Assembly (NCBI GenBank): GCA_023053575.1
Contig: JAKZAP010000018.1
Location: forward strand, 19,372,202-19,436,201
Source: Branchinecta lynchi
Taxonomy: Eukaryota > Arthropoda > Branchiopoda > Anostraca > Branchinectidae
Direction of reading: 5' to 3'
Length of the DNA stretch: 64,000 nucleotides
The notes below the pieces were generated by a model. The model had not been told where the DNA came from and did no database searches. It saw nothing but the letters and a program-made list of their open reading frames with translations. Shown piece by piece: positions 35,101 to 46,196 of the stretch (within the stretch, counting starts at the first letter, position 1; each line of letters begins with the position of its first letter). A program made the translations under genes and the position numbers.

Positions 35101-35950
35101 ACCATAGCCTCGTTTTTGTTGCACGCTGCAGCTCCACTTCTCAGCCGCTTCCGGCTGATTCTTTCTACATTCGTTTTTGGACTGCAGTGCTTCCGAGGAA
35201 GACGGCAGCGCTTCTTGAGAATCGCGGACTTGCTTACCGACGAAGTCCGTGCTTCCATGCAAGGTGCTGCATCAACAAAGAAGAAATCGTGTGGGCACTG
35301 ATTCAAGAACGCATTGTGTGCGGAAGCAAAGAAATGCTGCAGCAGCGAAGCAGCAGCACAATTGCCCTTAGCCTCGTTTTTGTTGCATGCTGCAGGTCCG
35401 CTTCTCGGACGATTCTTTCTACATCCGTTTTTGCACTGCAGTGCTTCCGAGGAAGACGGCAGCGCTTCTCGAGAATCGCGGACTTGCTCACCGACCATGT
35501 CTGTGCTTCCCTGCAAAATGCTGCAGCGCTGCAGCTTCAACCAAGAAGAAAGTGAATCCAAAAACACGTATTGTGCAAAAGCAAAGCAGCAGCGATGCGG
35601 CAGCGCTATTGCAACAAAAACTAGGCTCTTATTACAGTTCAGCGCTCCAAGTGGACTAGTTTCTGTTTTGTCCCCCATTGCCTCATAACCAACACTTGTG
35701 TAGACATAGTAAAAAGTCGAATCCATAGGGTAGTGGGTCATTTTCACTTTCTGCTGCTGAAACGTATGCAAAACCTCCATTACCTTGGACACAGATGACA
35801 GATTTTCCACTCGCTAACCTGCGGATCTATATCTATCCAAGTGTTGACGGTGAGGCATAGGGGGATTAACAGAAACTATTCCGCTTGGAAGCGCTGAACA
35901 GGAATATGGCCAATTACAACAAAAACGAGGCTCATAATATTCTGTAACAG
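35101..35950. repeat. Two tandem ~262-bp units and a foldback element
   Basis: The unit AGCCTCGTTTTTGTTGCA...CTGCAGTGCTTCCGAGG starts at about 35104 and again at about 35368. The block closes with the inverse, TGCAACAAAAACTAGGC, near 35630. A second inverted pair follows (GTTCAGCGCTCCAAGTGG at about 35637 against CCGCTTGGAAGCGCTGAAC at about 35882), and ACAAAAACGAGGCTCAT lies at about 35930. The 245-codon minus-strand frame at 35073-35810 spans these repeats and shows their periodicity, so I do not treat it as a gene. Confidence 0.65.
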
Positions 35951-36058
35951 CTATGGAAAAGTGTGAACGGTCAACACGTACAAGCAATGGTACAAGCGCA
36001 TCGAGTCCTTTGCTTCTCTGGTCTACATTTCGTAAGGTATGCTACTTTTCCCACGTAG

Positions 36059-36433
36059 GCAATCGTAGGGCAGACACAGTATTATAGGACAGACATTTAT
36101 CCGATATGTGGGAATCCTGTCGCTAAGAGGAAAGCATTTGTTGGACAGGACCATTGTCTTAGTTCTAACATTTCCCTTGTGACTAATGGGAAAGTGTCAA
36201 CTGGGCGTGATGTCTCTATCAAGCTGACATCTACAGCAAAGGACGAAGGGGTGGGGTGGGGGATTAACGGAGATCTGGATCGAGATGTTAGCTTTGGATT
36301 TCTTCCAATAAAAAGTACAATGAAAAAAGGAGAATGTCCCTCTATCCCGAAGATGCGACGGGGAAAGCAGATTGCTTGTTTAAAGTTCAATGGGCAGATC
36401 AAACTACCCCAATCCCACTCTGTAACAACCTAG
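36059..36433 (+). CDS. Candidate terminal exon, 124 codons (unidentified)
   Basis: The acceptor TTTTCCCACGTAG at 36058 is followed by an uninterrupted phase-0 frame of 124 codons ending TAG (36431-36433). The peptide begins AIVGQTQYYRTDIYPICG and ends NGQIKLPQSHSVTT. Its composition is balanced and it overlaps no repeat with a partner in the window, which favours a real or formerly real exon. I do not recognise the family. The nearest upstream donor (CGTAAG|GTATGC at about 36036) would leave a 22-bp intron, too short to be credible, so the true partner exon is elsewhere. Confidence 0.35.
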   Translation, partial: AIVGQTQYYRTDIYPICGNPVAKRKAFVGQDHCLSSNISLVTNGKVSTGRDVSIKLTSTAKDEGVGWGINGDLDRDVSFGFLPIKSTMKKGECPSIPKMRRGKQIACLKFNGQIKLPQSHSVTT

Positions 36434-37058
36434 GAACAATGCTTACCCCCTAGATCAGCAGCTTTTTCAGCAGTTTCCTCTCTGTGATATTTCAAAGCGT
36501 AATTTTTTGGGCCAGTACATGCTCAATTTACTAGCTTGGACAAAGATAAAAGTGATGTTTCTTATAATAATTAGTCGATCTTTATTTATGCATAAATCAG
36601 CTTGTATAATTCAGATTTGAATAGGTTATTTGTTTTTGAATGATTTTTGTAGCTATGTTATTTTTTATAAGCTTATTGTATATTCTGGTACATTTTATAA
36701 AGCAAGTTTTAATCAAGCTTCACAACACTATTCCACAAAGAAAAACTTTTAATAGGCACTTTAAGCCATGGAACTTCTGATGAAACACTAGAACAATCAG
36801 GTAAACTGCACCTGCAGCTTGACTTTGGTGACATCTCAAATATATCCTTTTCTATCAAGCAATACTGGGAGTTTTTCAATTTCCTGCTATGATATCCCAG
36901 CTCCTAAGATTTGGATCGCTGAAATGCTAGAGAGGTAAAGACAAGGGATAACAAGAAAACGGCCGGTAGTGCCTTCTAGAGGAAGTCAGAAATGTTTATT
37001 GGTGAAGGATTTAATACAAAGTAAATCATTAGAAGTGTCCATTGTGCTTTAAATATAA
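36434..37058. other. Unassigned AT-rich stretch
   Basis: No exon, RNA gene or repeat partner was seen. Confidence 0.4.
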
Positions 37059-37059
37059 C

Positions 37060-38241
37060 AAGCAAGAGCTAAGAGCTCATATGGCACTTGTTACGAGTAG
37101 GCACGGCTAGGTTATGTCAATGATATATCTAGTGTTTGCTAGGTGTCTTCCCACCAAGTTTCATCTCCATCCCTCCACTCATAGCGTTTTCCAATATTTC
37201 TGGTTCTCCCCTCCAGCTCCCCCCAAAAGTCACCGGATCCGGTCCGGATTTTAAGTGGGTCGTCTGAGGCACGAGGTCTTTCCAAATATCAAGTTTCATC
37301 GAGCACCCGTTCAAAAGTTATAAATACCTCAAGATTCCGGATTCCCCCTCCCTCCACTCCCCCGACAGTGCCCGAATCGGCTTGGTCATGTCAATGATGT
37401 ATCTAGTGTTTGCTAGGTGTCTTCCCACCAAGTTTCATCTCGATCCCTCCACTCATAGCGTTTCCCAAGATTTCTGGCTGCTCCCTCCAGCTCCCCCCAA
37501 AAGTCACCGGATCCGGTCCGGATTTTAAGTTCGTCTGAGGCATGAGGCCTTTCTAAATATCAAGTTCCATCGAGATCCGATCACCCGTTCAAAAGTTATA
37601 AATACCTCAAGATTCCGGATTCCCCCTCCCTCCACTCCCCCCACAGTGCCCGAATTGGCGGTTATGTCAATGGTGTATCTAGTGTTTGCTAGGTGTCTTC
37701 CCACCAAGTTTCATCTCGATCCCTCCACTCACAGCGTTTCCCAAGATTTCCGGTTGCCCCCTCCAGCTCCCCCCAAAAGTCACCGGATCCGGTCCGGATT
37801 TTAAGTGGATCGTCTGAGGCATGAGGTCGTTCCAAATATCAAGTTTCATCGAGATCCGGTCACCCGTTCAAAAGTTACAAATACCTCAAGATTCCGGATT
37901 CCCCCTCCCTCCACTCCCCCGACAGTGCCCGAATCGGCTCGGTCATGTCAATTATGTATATAGTGTTTGCTAGGTGTCTTCCCACCAAGTTTCATCTCGA
38001 CCCCTCCACTCATAGCGATTCCAAGATTCCGGATTCCCTCTCCCTCCACTCCCCCCACGGTGCTCGGATCGGGGAAGTGACTATTTCCAACTTAATCATT
38101 TGGGGTCCCTGATACGCCTGCCAAGTTTTATCGTCCTAGCTTATGTGGAAGTGCCCGAACTAGCAAAACCTGAACAGACCGACGGACGGACAGAAATTGC
38201 GATCGCTATATGGCACTTGGCCGAAGGGCAAGTGCCATAAA
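37060..38241 (-). mobile_element. Family B element, inverted shorter copy
   Basis: Reverse orientation relative to 23992-25900. It starts AGAGCTCATATGGCAC and ends CCGAAGGGCAAGTGCCAT. The 281-bp repeat marker (AGGTGTCTTCCCACC) recurs at 37141, 37415, 37691 and 37972, so about 3.3 units with two small deletions. The GACGGACGGACAG tract lies at about 38180-38195. Confidence 0.8.
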
Positions 38242-38242
38242 A

Positions 38243-38520
38243 AGAAACATTGGTCATCCGATAGTCCGAAGTGATCATCGAGACGATTATAAGCATATTC
38301 TGAAATTAAAACATATATAAATAATAATTAGGAAACATTAATCTGTGAACCGACATAGCAATTGACATTCGGAGTCACAAAACTATGCTCATCCAGAATG
38401 TGGATGTCTGGGCGTGTGGTCACGACCACTAAACTACGCAAGGCTGTCAAAAGCTCGAGAGAAAAAAAAATCGCGTGGCGCCGACAAGTTCTGTGAGATT
38501 CGTCTATCCTACGGAACAAG
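38243..38520 (-). mobile_element. tRNA-derived SINE-like repeat, copy 1
   Basis: The minus strand contains CGTAGTTTAGTGGTCGTG, a Pol III A-box match (TAGTTTAGTGG). A second copy at 40450-40672 shares the same text (GCGTGGCGCCGACAAG, CATCCAGAATGTGG). This copy is fused to the 5' end of a family A element at 38511. The B box is not convincing. Confidence 0.45.
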
Positions 38521-39120
38521 ACCAAAGTTTCCGATGAGATCCCATTGCTCTAGACAACTGGTCTTGTAAATATCCGGTCTTCGCCAGACTCCTTGAACAT
38601 TTTTACTATTAAAATTTAGAAACAGAATAAGGCCAATGGCTAATCATCTGAGAAAACTAAGTTCAGACATGGGTTCAGCATGTGTATTTACCCCTATATA
38701 TCTACTTTGACAAAATTTATCAAAGCTTCCCTGCCTTATACTTCTGCCACATTTATGGTTTCAGCCGAATTTCGGCCAAACTACTTATCTAGCATAAAAC
38801 TAAAGCTCAAAAACGAATTCTGCACATCTCCTAACCCCTCTATCAGACTTCTAATCAACTTCGGATAAAACTTTTATACCGCCGGATTTGGGGTGAACTA
38901 TATGTCCGGGTAGAAAATAATTGTCATATACGGATTCAGCATGTTTTCTTACCTCTGAATCGAACGGGTTCCGACTAAAAAAAAAACCGACGACCCCCCA
39001 CCCCCCCGCTAGCCCCCCCCCCTTCCTCCCCGGCATAAAAAAAGACAATCCCAAAGAATCTCCTAGTCCCAAATACATACGCCACGGATAGTACAAGGGA
39101 TTAGCTGGGTACCCAGATTA
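38511..39120 (+). repeat. Family A element, 5' part
   Basis: Starts AACAAGACCAAAGTTTCC then GATGAGATCCC and runs through two internal units. It then breaks down into a C-rich stretch (CGACCCCCCACCCCCCCG) near 38990-39030. Confidence 0.7.
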
Positions 39121-39349
39121 GCTCATGTACCTACTGACGGATACATAAGAGTAGGATAACTGGACGCAGTATCCAGTGACAAGTGTAAGAGGTATGTGTA
39201 TGTGAAGCAAAAAGTGCTGGCAGGATGTGTTCTAAGTTTTGAATGTTAAGCGCAGGCAGGTGAAGGTTGACGTGACAGAATAATTGCTGAAGTGAACGAA
39301 CACACGCAACAACGAACAGTGAGGTGTTAAAAGTGAAAGATCAATCTGT

Positions 39350-39680
39350 ACTTTGACCCAAAGAGTGATCGTTCCAAATTTGAACAAAATATGTCAACTC
39401 TTTCGAGAGTTACCGTGCTAACAGACGGACGGACGAACAGACGGACGTACAACTTTTGCGATGTCATAGGGGGGGTTCGCCGAGGGGGTTTTCGTACCGG
39501 GAGGGGATGGGTTGGAAGGGGGGTTTTGTCCGGGGGGGTTTTCGCCTAGACCCAAATCGAACTTCTAATCAACTTCAAAAACAATTTTCCTTTTAACAAA
39601 CTTTCCGGTTTTGGTCGTATCCCGGGCGAACTACTTGTCCGGCGAGAAAATGATTTTCATATTTGTGTTAAAGGACCCCA
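39350..39680 (+). repeat. Family A fragments
   Basis: 39350-39470 is a diverged 3' end (TTTGAACAAAATATGTC, GACGGACGGACGAACAG, GCGATGTCATAGG). A G-rich stretch follows, then one internal unit at 39545-39680 (CAAACTTTCCGGTTTTGG, GGCGAACTACTTGTCCGG). Confidence 0.65.
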
Positions 39681-40190
39681 CGCAGTATTTACTCTTCAAC
39701 TTGCAGTGTTTTAAAATATTTGCATATTTTAAAACTATGTTGTGCTTTCAACAAATAGGTTTTGGTTGTTTTAAGCCTTTTCCGAGGCCCGGTGACACTT
39801 GAATTGTAGCAGAAACAGGGGAAAAAATTACATAACCGGTTTTTCTGATGGAAAAACTTCTCGCAGACAACCGTTTGATAGCGTCATACACATTAAACTG
39901 GACTGGGCTTTCAACAAATAACCCACGATTTTGGCTGTTTTAAGCCTTTTCCGAGACCGGTTGACACCGTTCACACCCGTTGAACAATTTACATAACCGT
40001 TTTTTCTGATGGAAAAACTTCTCACAGACAACTGTTGACAGCGTGATACACATCGACGGTAGCAAAACAAGGGAAGTGAGAAAATCAGCGTGGTTTTGTT
40101 AGAGGGGTTAAAATATACCGTACGAAATTGGGAGTCTTCGGGTTAGAAATATAAGGAGTGATTATGGAAGTAGGTTGCGTTAGTATTATA
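39681..40190. repeat. Direct duplication of ~130 bp
   Basis: 39735-39890 and 39900-40060 share TTTCAACAAATA, TTGTTTTAAGCCTTTTCCG-like text, TTTTTCTGATGGAAAAAC and TTCTC(G/A)CAGACAAC. No gene found. Confidence 0.55.
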
Positions 40191-40194
40191 GTTA

Positions 40195-40448
40195 AGACAG
40201 GTCGTTTAAGTATGTCTTCTTACCCATAAATTGACTATCCCATTAGCTATTAAAAAATATTTTGTTCGCCCCTTAATCTGAAACCCCTCCCCACACCTAA
40301 ATGTAGTGCTAAAGAGCCCACCAACGAACTCAACCTGTCCCTTGACCCAAAGAATCCTTACACCAAGTTTCATCAAAATATGTCATTCCCTTCGAGATTT
40401 ATCGTACTCACAGACGGACGGAAACCACTTACGTTTTGGGATCCCAAA
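40195..40448 (+). repeat. Family A 3' end
   Basis: TATGTCTTCTTACCC to CACTTACGTTTTGGG then ATCCC, with a short GACGGACGG tract. It lacks the GATGTCATAGG phrase normally found before the end. Confidence 0.65.
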
Positions 40449-40449
40449 A

Positions 40450-40672
40450 AAAGACGCATTAGTCATTCGATAGTCCAAAGGGATTAAACTGTGAACCAGG
40501 CATAAAGCTTCACATTTGGAGTCACAGTACTATGTTCATGCTCATCTCATCCAGAATGTGGAAGTCTGGGCATGGTGTCACGACCACTAAACTACTCAAA
40601 GCAGTTCAGAAAGCTCAAGAAAAAGAATTTGCGTGGCGCCGACAAGCTGTTTGAGATGCATCTATCCTACGT
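40450..40672 (-). mobile_element. tRNA-derived SINE-like repeat, copy 2
   Basis: Partner of 38243-38520. The minus-strand A box AGTAGTTTAGTGG is at 40584-40596. A LINE reverse-transcriptase fragment follows about 40 bp downstream on the plus strand. Confidence 0.45.
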
Positions 40673-40710
40673 AAAAAAGTGATCTTGTTCCGGAAGATTT
40701 TTTTTCGGGG

Positions 40711-41037
40711 AATATTCCGCCAGTTTTGAAGAAAGGAAAAGATCCGAGTTGCTTGTGGTTCGTTCCGTTTCTCCCGTGCTTTGCAAAGAAATGGAGGCCA
40801 GATGGAGACTCTGGTGATGAAAGCTATAAAGACTACATCCCTACTTCTGATTTCCAATTCGGCTTTGAGAAAAGTCAAGGTCGCGAGCATGTGCACAGTG
40901 CGCACATCACAACTGTGCAGCCAAAACCTGATAGCTCAGACGAACGATTTATAATCGCGAGTCTCAATGTACGTCGCACCTTTGATTCGTGTGTTTGCAT
41001 CTTAAACTTCTTCTGTCAGCATATAAGTGAGGTCTAA
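40711..41037 (+). pseudogene. LINE reverse-transcriptase fragment (fingers to first catalytic block)
   Basis: The frame reads NIPPVLKKGKDPSC, then a proline-rich line, then FQFGFEKSQGREH and about 30 residues later IIASLNVRRTFDS. In non-LTR reverse transcriptases these correspond to the VPVLKKGKDP block, the QFGFRKGRS block and the LDVSKAFD block that carries the first catalytic aspartate. Here that aspartate is replaced (LNV), so the domain would be dead. It is truncated on both sides. Confidence 0.7.
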
Positions 41038-41281
41038 ACTCCCTATCGTGTAATGTACCATAAGCTCCATGTTCAAAGGAAAATATCGTTCAAAAGAAGA
41101 ACAGGCAGTTTCAGATAAAGCTATTTCTGTACAATTACCACGATCTTCTGGTATAGGAAATAAGGTGCCCCTTCAGGCTTCAGAGTGAGGGGGGTAGGAA
41201 CAATGCTCTGATGTGCCTTCTCTTAGGCTCTGGAGCTATGAACTCTCACTTACTTCTCTACTTTTACTACTTGCTAATCTC

Positions 41282-42275
41282 TTTTTGGGATCCCAAAACG
41301 TAAGTGGCGGGATACCTATGACATCACAAAAGTTGTCCGTCTGTCCGTCCATCTGTAAACACGATAACTCTCGAAGGGAATGACATATTTTGATGAAACT
41401 TGGTGTGAGGATTCGTTGGGTCATCGGACAAGTCAAGTTCGTAGATGGGCTTTGTAGACCTACAGTTAGGGCTGAGTGTTCAAATTAAGGGGCAAACGAA
41501 ATATTTTGAAACAGTTAATGTGATAGTCGATTATGAGGTAAGAAGGCATGTTGAACACGATGGTGAAAATCATTTTCTCGACGGACAAGTAGTTCGCCCG
41601 GAATCCGGCCCAAACCGGAAAGTTTGTTAAAATAAAAGTTTTATTTGGAGTTGATCAGATGTTCGATTTAGGGCAAGAAGACATGCTGAACACTTACGTG
41701 AAAACAATGTTCTACCCGGACATGTAGTTCGCCCGGAATCCGGCCAAAACCGGAAAATTGTTAGAAGTTAAAGTTTTATGTGTTTGTAGTTGATTAGATA
41801 TCCGATTTAGGGCTAAGAAGAGATGCTGAATCCGTGTGTGACAATCATTCTTTACCCGGCATATAGTTCGACCGGAATCCGGCTGGAGTCGGAAAATTTG
41901 TTATAAGTTAATTTGTATTTGAAGTTGATTAGATGTTCATTATTTGGAAAAGAAGATACCCTGAATTCGTTTTTTAGCTTTCTTTTTTTCGCCGGACAAG
42001 CAGTTCCGGTGTTCGGCCGAAACCGGGAAATGAGCAGAAGTGGCAGGAAGTTTTCGTCAAAACAGATATGACTTATAGGGGTAAACACACATGCTAAATC
42101 CACATCTGAACTTGGTTTTCTCAGATGATTAGCTATTTGGCCTTAATCTGTTTCTGAATTTTAATAGTAAAATGTTCAAGGAGTCTGGCGAAGACTGGAT
42201 CTGGCGAAAACAAGACCCAGTCGTCTGGATCAGATATTGAATTTTTGGGATCCCATCGAAACCTTTGGTTTTGTT
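41282..42275 (-). mobile_element. Family A element, minus-strand copy
   Basis: Complete in inverted orientation: TTTTTGGGATCCCAAAACG, TATGACATCACAAAAG, GTCCGTCTGTCCGTCC, four internal units, then TTTTTGGGATCCC and ATCGAAACCTTTGG at the far end. 41445-41630 stays open for 61 codons only because it runs through a unit. Confidence 0.85.
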
Positions 42276-42397
42276 ATTACCCGTGCCTCCTGCGCCACGT
42301 GGTGCCTCTTTTTAGTCAATCCCAGTTTTCCGCCCTAGACAGCTGCGGAGTATATTGTTTCAAGGCCGCTACACTGCCAGAGGTTTCATAACAATTT

Positions 42398-42608
42398 CAG
42401 GAGTGGTATGGTATCCAACCTCGAATCTACACAACCTCGAACCTGGCCTGAAAAGGATGGAAGGAAATTCAGTTAGGAAACGATCCTAACTGTCAATGAG
42501 GTAACCCTGAGTAACCCAGGACCTGTTTTGGACTGCACAGAAATTTCCTTGTTAGGTTTTCAGGCCCAGTTCGAGGTCGTATAAGTTCCAGGTTGGATAC
42601 CCCTCCTG
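42398..42608. mobile_element. CAGGAG MITE, copy 1
   Basis: Partner of 56351-56563, with ends CAGGAGTGGTATGGTATCC and GGTTGGATACCCCTCCTG. The interior matches (AAACCTGTTTTGGACTG, CAGAAATTTCCTTGT). Only the right flank has TA, so the left target site has decayed. Confidence 0.8.
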
Positions 42609-42719
42609 TAACATAGTGTGCGCAATTTCAACAAAGGACAAGGCTTGGGACGTGGTCTGCAAATGTTACACAATATCTTCGTTATTACCTATTAAGTATT
42701 ATGGTTACGTTAAAAGTAA

Positions 42720-43131
42720 GGGATCGACTAAAACCAAGAAGGGAAGGGAACGCGAGAAAAGCAGGAAGGCATACTAAAACCAGGAAGGGCATGCTAAAAC
42801 GAGGAAGGGCATCCTAAAACCAGGAATGCTTTTGCAAGAATTCGCAGCACTGTTCCCTTCCTCTATTTAGTATTATTTGAGGGGTCGGCAACTTTTCAAA
42901 TTCAAAGTTCACCATCCCTTCCTCGTTTTAGTATCCTGACATGGGTAGGGATTAAGTTCAGTGAGGGGTCGGCAACTATAAAATTGTAAATCACTTTTTC
43001 ATTTCTCGTTCTGACGGTCGGCAACTAACCAGGAAGGGCATACTAAAACGAGGTGATATTCCCTTCCTCGTTTTAGTATGGCCTTCCTGCTTTTCTCGTG
43101 TTCCCTTCCCTTCTTGGTTTTAGTCGGTCCC
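42720..43131. mobile_element. Mutator-type MITE with 9-bp target duplication
   Basis: 412 bp with inverted ends of roughly 70 bp, starting GGGATCGACTAAAACCAAG and ending CTTGGTTTTAGTCGG then TCCC, with two or three mismatches. TAAAAGTAA flanks both sides exactly (42711-42719 and 43132-43140). Long inverted ends plus a 9-bp duplication are the hallmark of Mutator-like elements. The interior repeats GGAAGGGCATACTAAAAC and has GGGGTCGGCAACT twice. No transposase. Confidence 0.85.
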
Positions 43132-43140
43132 TAAAAGTAA

Positions 43141-43879
43141 CAATGCAAACTTTGTGTACTGTTAGCTTTCAGTGAAAATAACATTAAAAAAGCGAATTTT
43201 CTGTAATATAACAGGTAACATCCAAAGTGTCGTATTTTGAAACAGTCCATCCTTGTGTTAGATTTTATAAAAACTCTGACAACGTAATTTACTACTTTCA
43301 CATCAACTCACCCTCTTTGTACAGCCTTTTCCTGGGGTCAGTTATCCAAGATTTTTTCCCATCACTATTCCTAGCCCCAGAACCGTTCCGTGGGAACTGA
43401 TATCATTGCCTGGAAACGAGTAGGTGTTAGAGCCACTAAGATGCGCAGCACATTCTTATCGAGGGTGAAAAATCTCTTTTGCCTTATCTTTTTCGAAGGA
43501 AACTTTTCCTTTTACTGCTTTGCTAAGCCCAGCTTTCAGCTCTTTCATACGTAACGTGAAACAGCGGCGGAATTCCCCTGGCTATATTACCGATAAACAG
43601 TCGGGAAATGTTTCAAAGACTTCCGGAACGAAAAAAAGCTAGTGGTGATCGAAGTAAGGTTCGTCCGAAGGGGGTCCAACCTTTTATTAAAGCACAACTC
43701 TTACTAGAAATGATCTTTTCCTAATAGTATGGACCAGGAAAATCGTTTTCGAATATACCATTACTTTACACCTGAAATTAGCGATTTTCCTGTTAGCGCT
43801 TGGCGATGATCTCCAGCCTTCCTGCTCTCCGACGCGGCGGCTGGGCGCAAAGCATTTGAAAACTGAACGCGCCGTGGTT
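43141..43879. other. Unassigned stretch
   Basis: No gene or repeat partner was recognised. The minus-strand frame at 43687-43890 has no splice or homology support. Confidence 0.35.
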
Positions 43880-45324
43880 AACAAGACCAAAGGTTTCGAT
43901 GGGATCCCAAAAATTCAATATCTGATCCAGACAACTGGGTCTTGTCTTAGCCAGATCCAGTCTTCGCCAGACTCCTTGAACATTTTTACAATTAAAATTC
44001 AGAAACAGATTAAGGCCAAATAGCTAATCACCTGAGAAAACCAAGTTCACATTTGGATTCAGCCTGTGTGTTTACCCCTATAAGTCATATCTGTTTTGAC
44101 GAAAACTTCCTGCCACTTCTGCCAATTTCCCGGTTCCGGCCGAACTCCAGAACTACTTGTCCGGCGAAAAAAGAAAGCTCAAAGACGAAATCAGGGTATC
44201 TTCTTTCCCCAGTAATGAACATCTAATCAACTTCAAATAGAAATTTAGCTTATAACAAATTTTCCGATTCCAGCCGGATTCCGGTCGAACTATATGTCCG
44301 GGTAAAATACGATTGTCACACAGGGACTCAGCATCTCTTCTTACCCCTAAATCGCTTATCTAATCAACTAGAAATAAAACTTTGACTTCCAACAGTTTTC
44401 CGGTTTTGGCCGGATTCCGGACGAACTACATGTCCGGGTAGAAACTTGTTTTCACATAAGTGTTCAGCATGTCTTCTTGCCCTAAATCGAACATCCAATC
44501 AACTCCAAATTAAACTTTTAATTTTGACAAACTTTCCGGTTTGGGCCGGATTCCGGTCGAAATACTTGTCCGTCGAGAAAATAGTTTTCACCATCGTCTT
44601 CAGCATGTCTCCCTACCTCTAAATCGAACATTTAATCAACTTCAAATAAAACTTTTACTTTCAACAAACTTTCCGGTTTGGGCCGGATTCCGGGCGAAAT
44701 ACTTGTCCATCGAGAAAATAGTTTTCACCATCGTCTTCAGCATGTCTTCCTACCCCTAAATCGAACATCTAATCAATTTCAAATAAAACTTTTACTTTCA
44801 ACAAACTTTCCGGTTTGGGCCGGATTCCGGGCGAAATACTTGTCCGTCGAGAAAATAATTTTCACCATCGTCTTCAGCATGTCTCCTACCCCTAAATCGA
44901 ACATCTAATCAACTTCAAATATAACTTTTACTTTCAACAAACTTTCCGGTTTTGGCCGGATTCCGGGCGAACTACTTGTCTGATGACAAAATGGTTTTCA
45001 CCATCGTGTTCAACATGTCTTCTTACCCCATAATTGACTATCACATTAGCTGTTTCAAAATATTTTGTTTGTCCCTTAATTTCAATCCCCTCCCCCACCC
45101 CTAAATGTAGAGCTACAAAGCCCATCTACGAACTTGACTGGTCCGACGACCCAACGAACCTTCTCACCAAGTTTCATCAAAATATCTCATTCCCTTCGAG
45201 AGTTATCGTGCTTACAGACGGACGGACAGACGGACGGACGGACAGACGGACGGACGGACGGACAGACGGACAACTTTTGCGATGTCATAGGTATCCCTCC
45301 ACTTACGTTTTGGGATCCCAAAAA
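43880..45324 (+). mobile_element. Family A element, longest copy
   Basis: From AACAAGACCAAAGGTTTC to TTTTGGGATCCCAAAAA. It has about seven internal units with a clean period near 137 bp between 44400 and 45000. The 3' GACGGACGGACAGACGG tract (about 45218-45272) is the longest here, so tract length varies between copies. The flanking bases show no clear target duplication. Confidence 0.88.
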
Positions 45325-45890
45325 GTGGGAACACTAAGCAAACAAAAGAAGTAGTAAACAGATACTTCTGAGATCCTTGTGTGTTAAAGAGTTGTCAGCG
45401 GACATTGAAGATTCCGGCAAAAGTTTTGCTGTGTGACGGGAAAAACTCGGCAAGGCCAAAAAAGCGCTACAAATTCGTAGGAGACAGTGAGACAGTGGAG
45501 AAAGGTGTGGATTTTAGAAGCTTATAATTCTGCATGGGAGTTAGATACATTATAAAAAGCAGAATAAGCAAGAGAGGTCCTTTAAGAAATATTGGCGGTA
45601 ATAAATGGTTACCTGATAACCAGAAGTAGTGTGGTGGTATAGTTGCGGCAGAAGATGGTTACGTGGTAACCAGTAACAATGTGGCGGTATGTGGTGGTAG
45701 TAGTGATGGTATTGTGTGGTCATTACGAACTTCCTGCCTGGTACTTCAGCAGTATTATCAAATAAACTTCCTTCAGCTTTGGGCTTTGGCTTTGGCAAAT
45801 TTATCTTTTGTGCTTTTTCCATTATCGACGTAAGAGGCTATGCAGAGGGTTTGGTCTTAAAACACTGCAGAACCCCTCCTTCCGCTCCCT
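45325..45890. other. Spacer with GT-rich simple repeat
   Basis: 45595-45725 has two similar GGTTAC(C/G)TG(A/G)TAACCAG phrases and a GTGGTGGTAGTAGTG stretch. No gene found. Confidence 0.4.
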
Positions 45891-45891
45891 C

Positions 45892-46196
45892 CCCGATGAA
45901 AAATTTGTAGCCTGCGTAGTAGTATGGTAGTACTACGAAAAAGTTGCATGTAATACTATGGAATAGCAAAGAATACTATCATTTAATGTGCCTCAGACTG
46001 CTCCAATCTTATGTAGTAGTATCCAGTAGCATCCTGTCTTGCCATAGTAGTATCCAGTCTTGCTAATGGTAGCATATAGTAGTATGCAGTAACACGGTAG
46101 CCTTGAGGTAGAAGCATGTAGTAGCATCAGTTATTACTGCATGCTACTTTTTCTTACTACTTCATACTACTATTTTCAGATAAATTTTTCATCGGG
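45892..46196. mobile_element. CCGATGAAAAATTT MITE, copy 1
   Basis: Inverted ends CCCGATGAAAAATTT and AAATTTTTCATCGGG. The interior is full of GTAGTAGTAT-type words, including ACTATCATTTAATGTGCC then TCAGACTG. A partner in the opposite orientation lies at 62131-62404. No clear target duplication. Confidence 0.75.

Noticed and set aside
35073..35810. 245-codon minus-strand frame, the longest in the window
   Set aside because: It runs through two tandem 262-bp units plus a foldback. The peptide repeats the same lines (ALQCKNGCRK / RPRSGPAACNKNEA), and several other frames on both strands are open over the same repeats.
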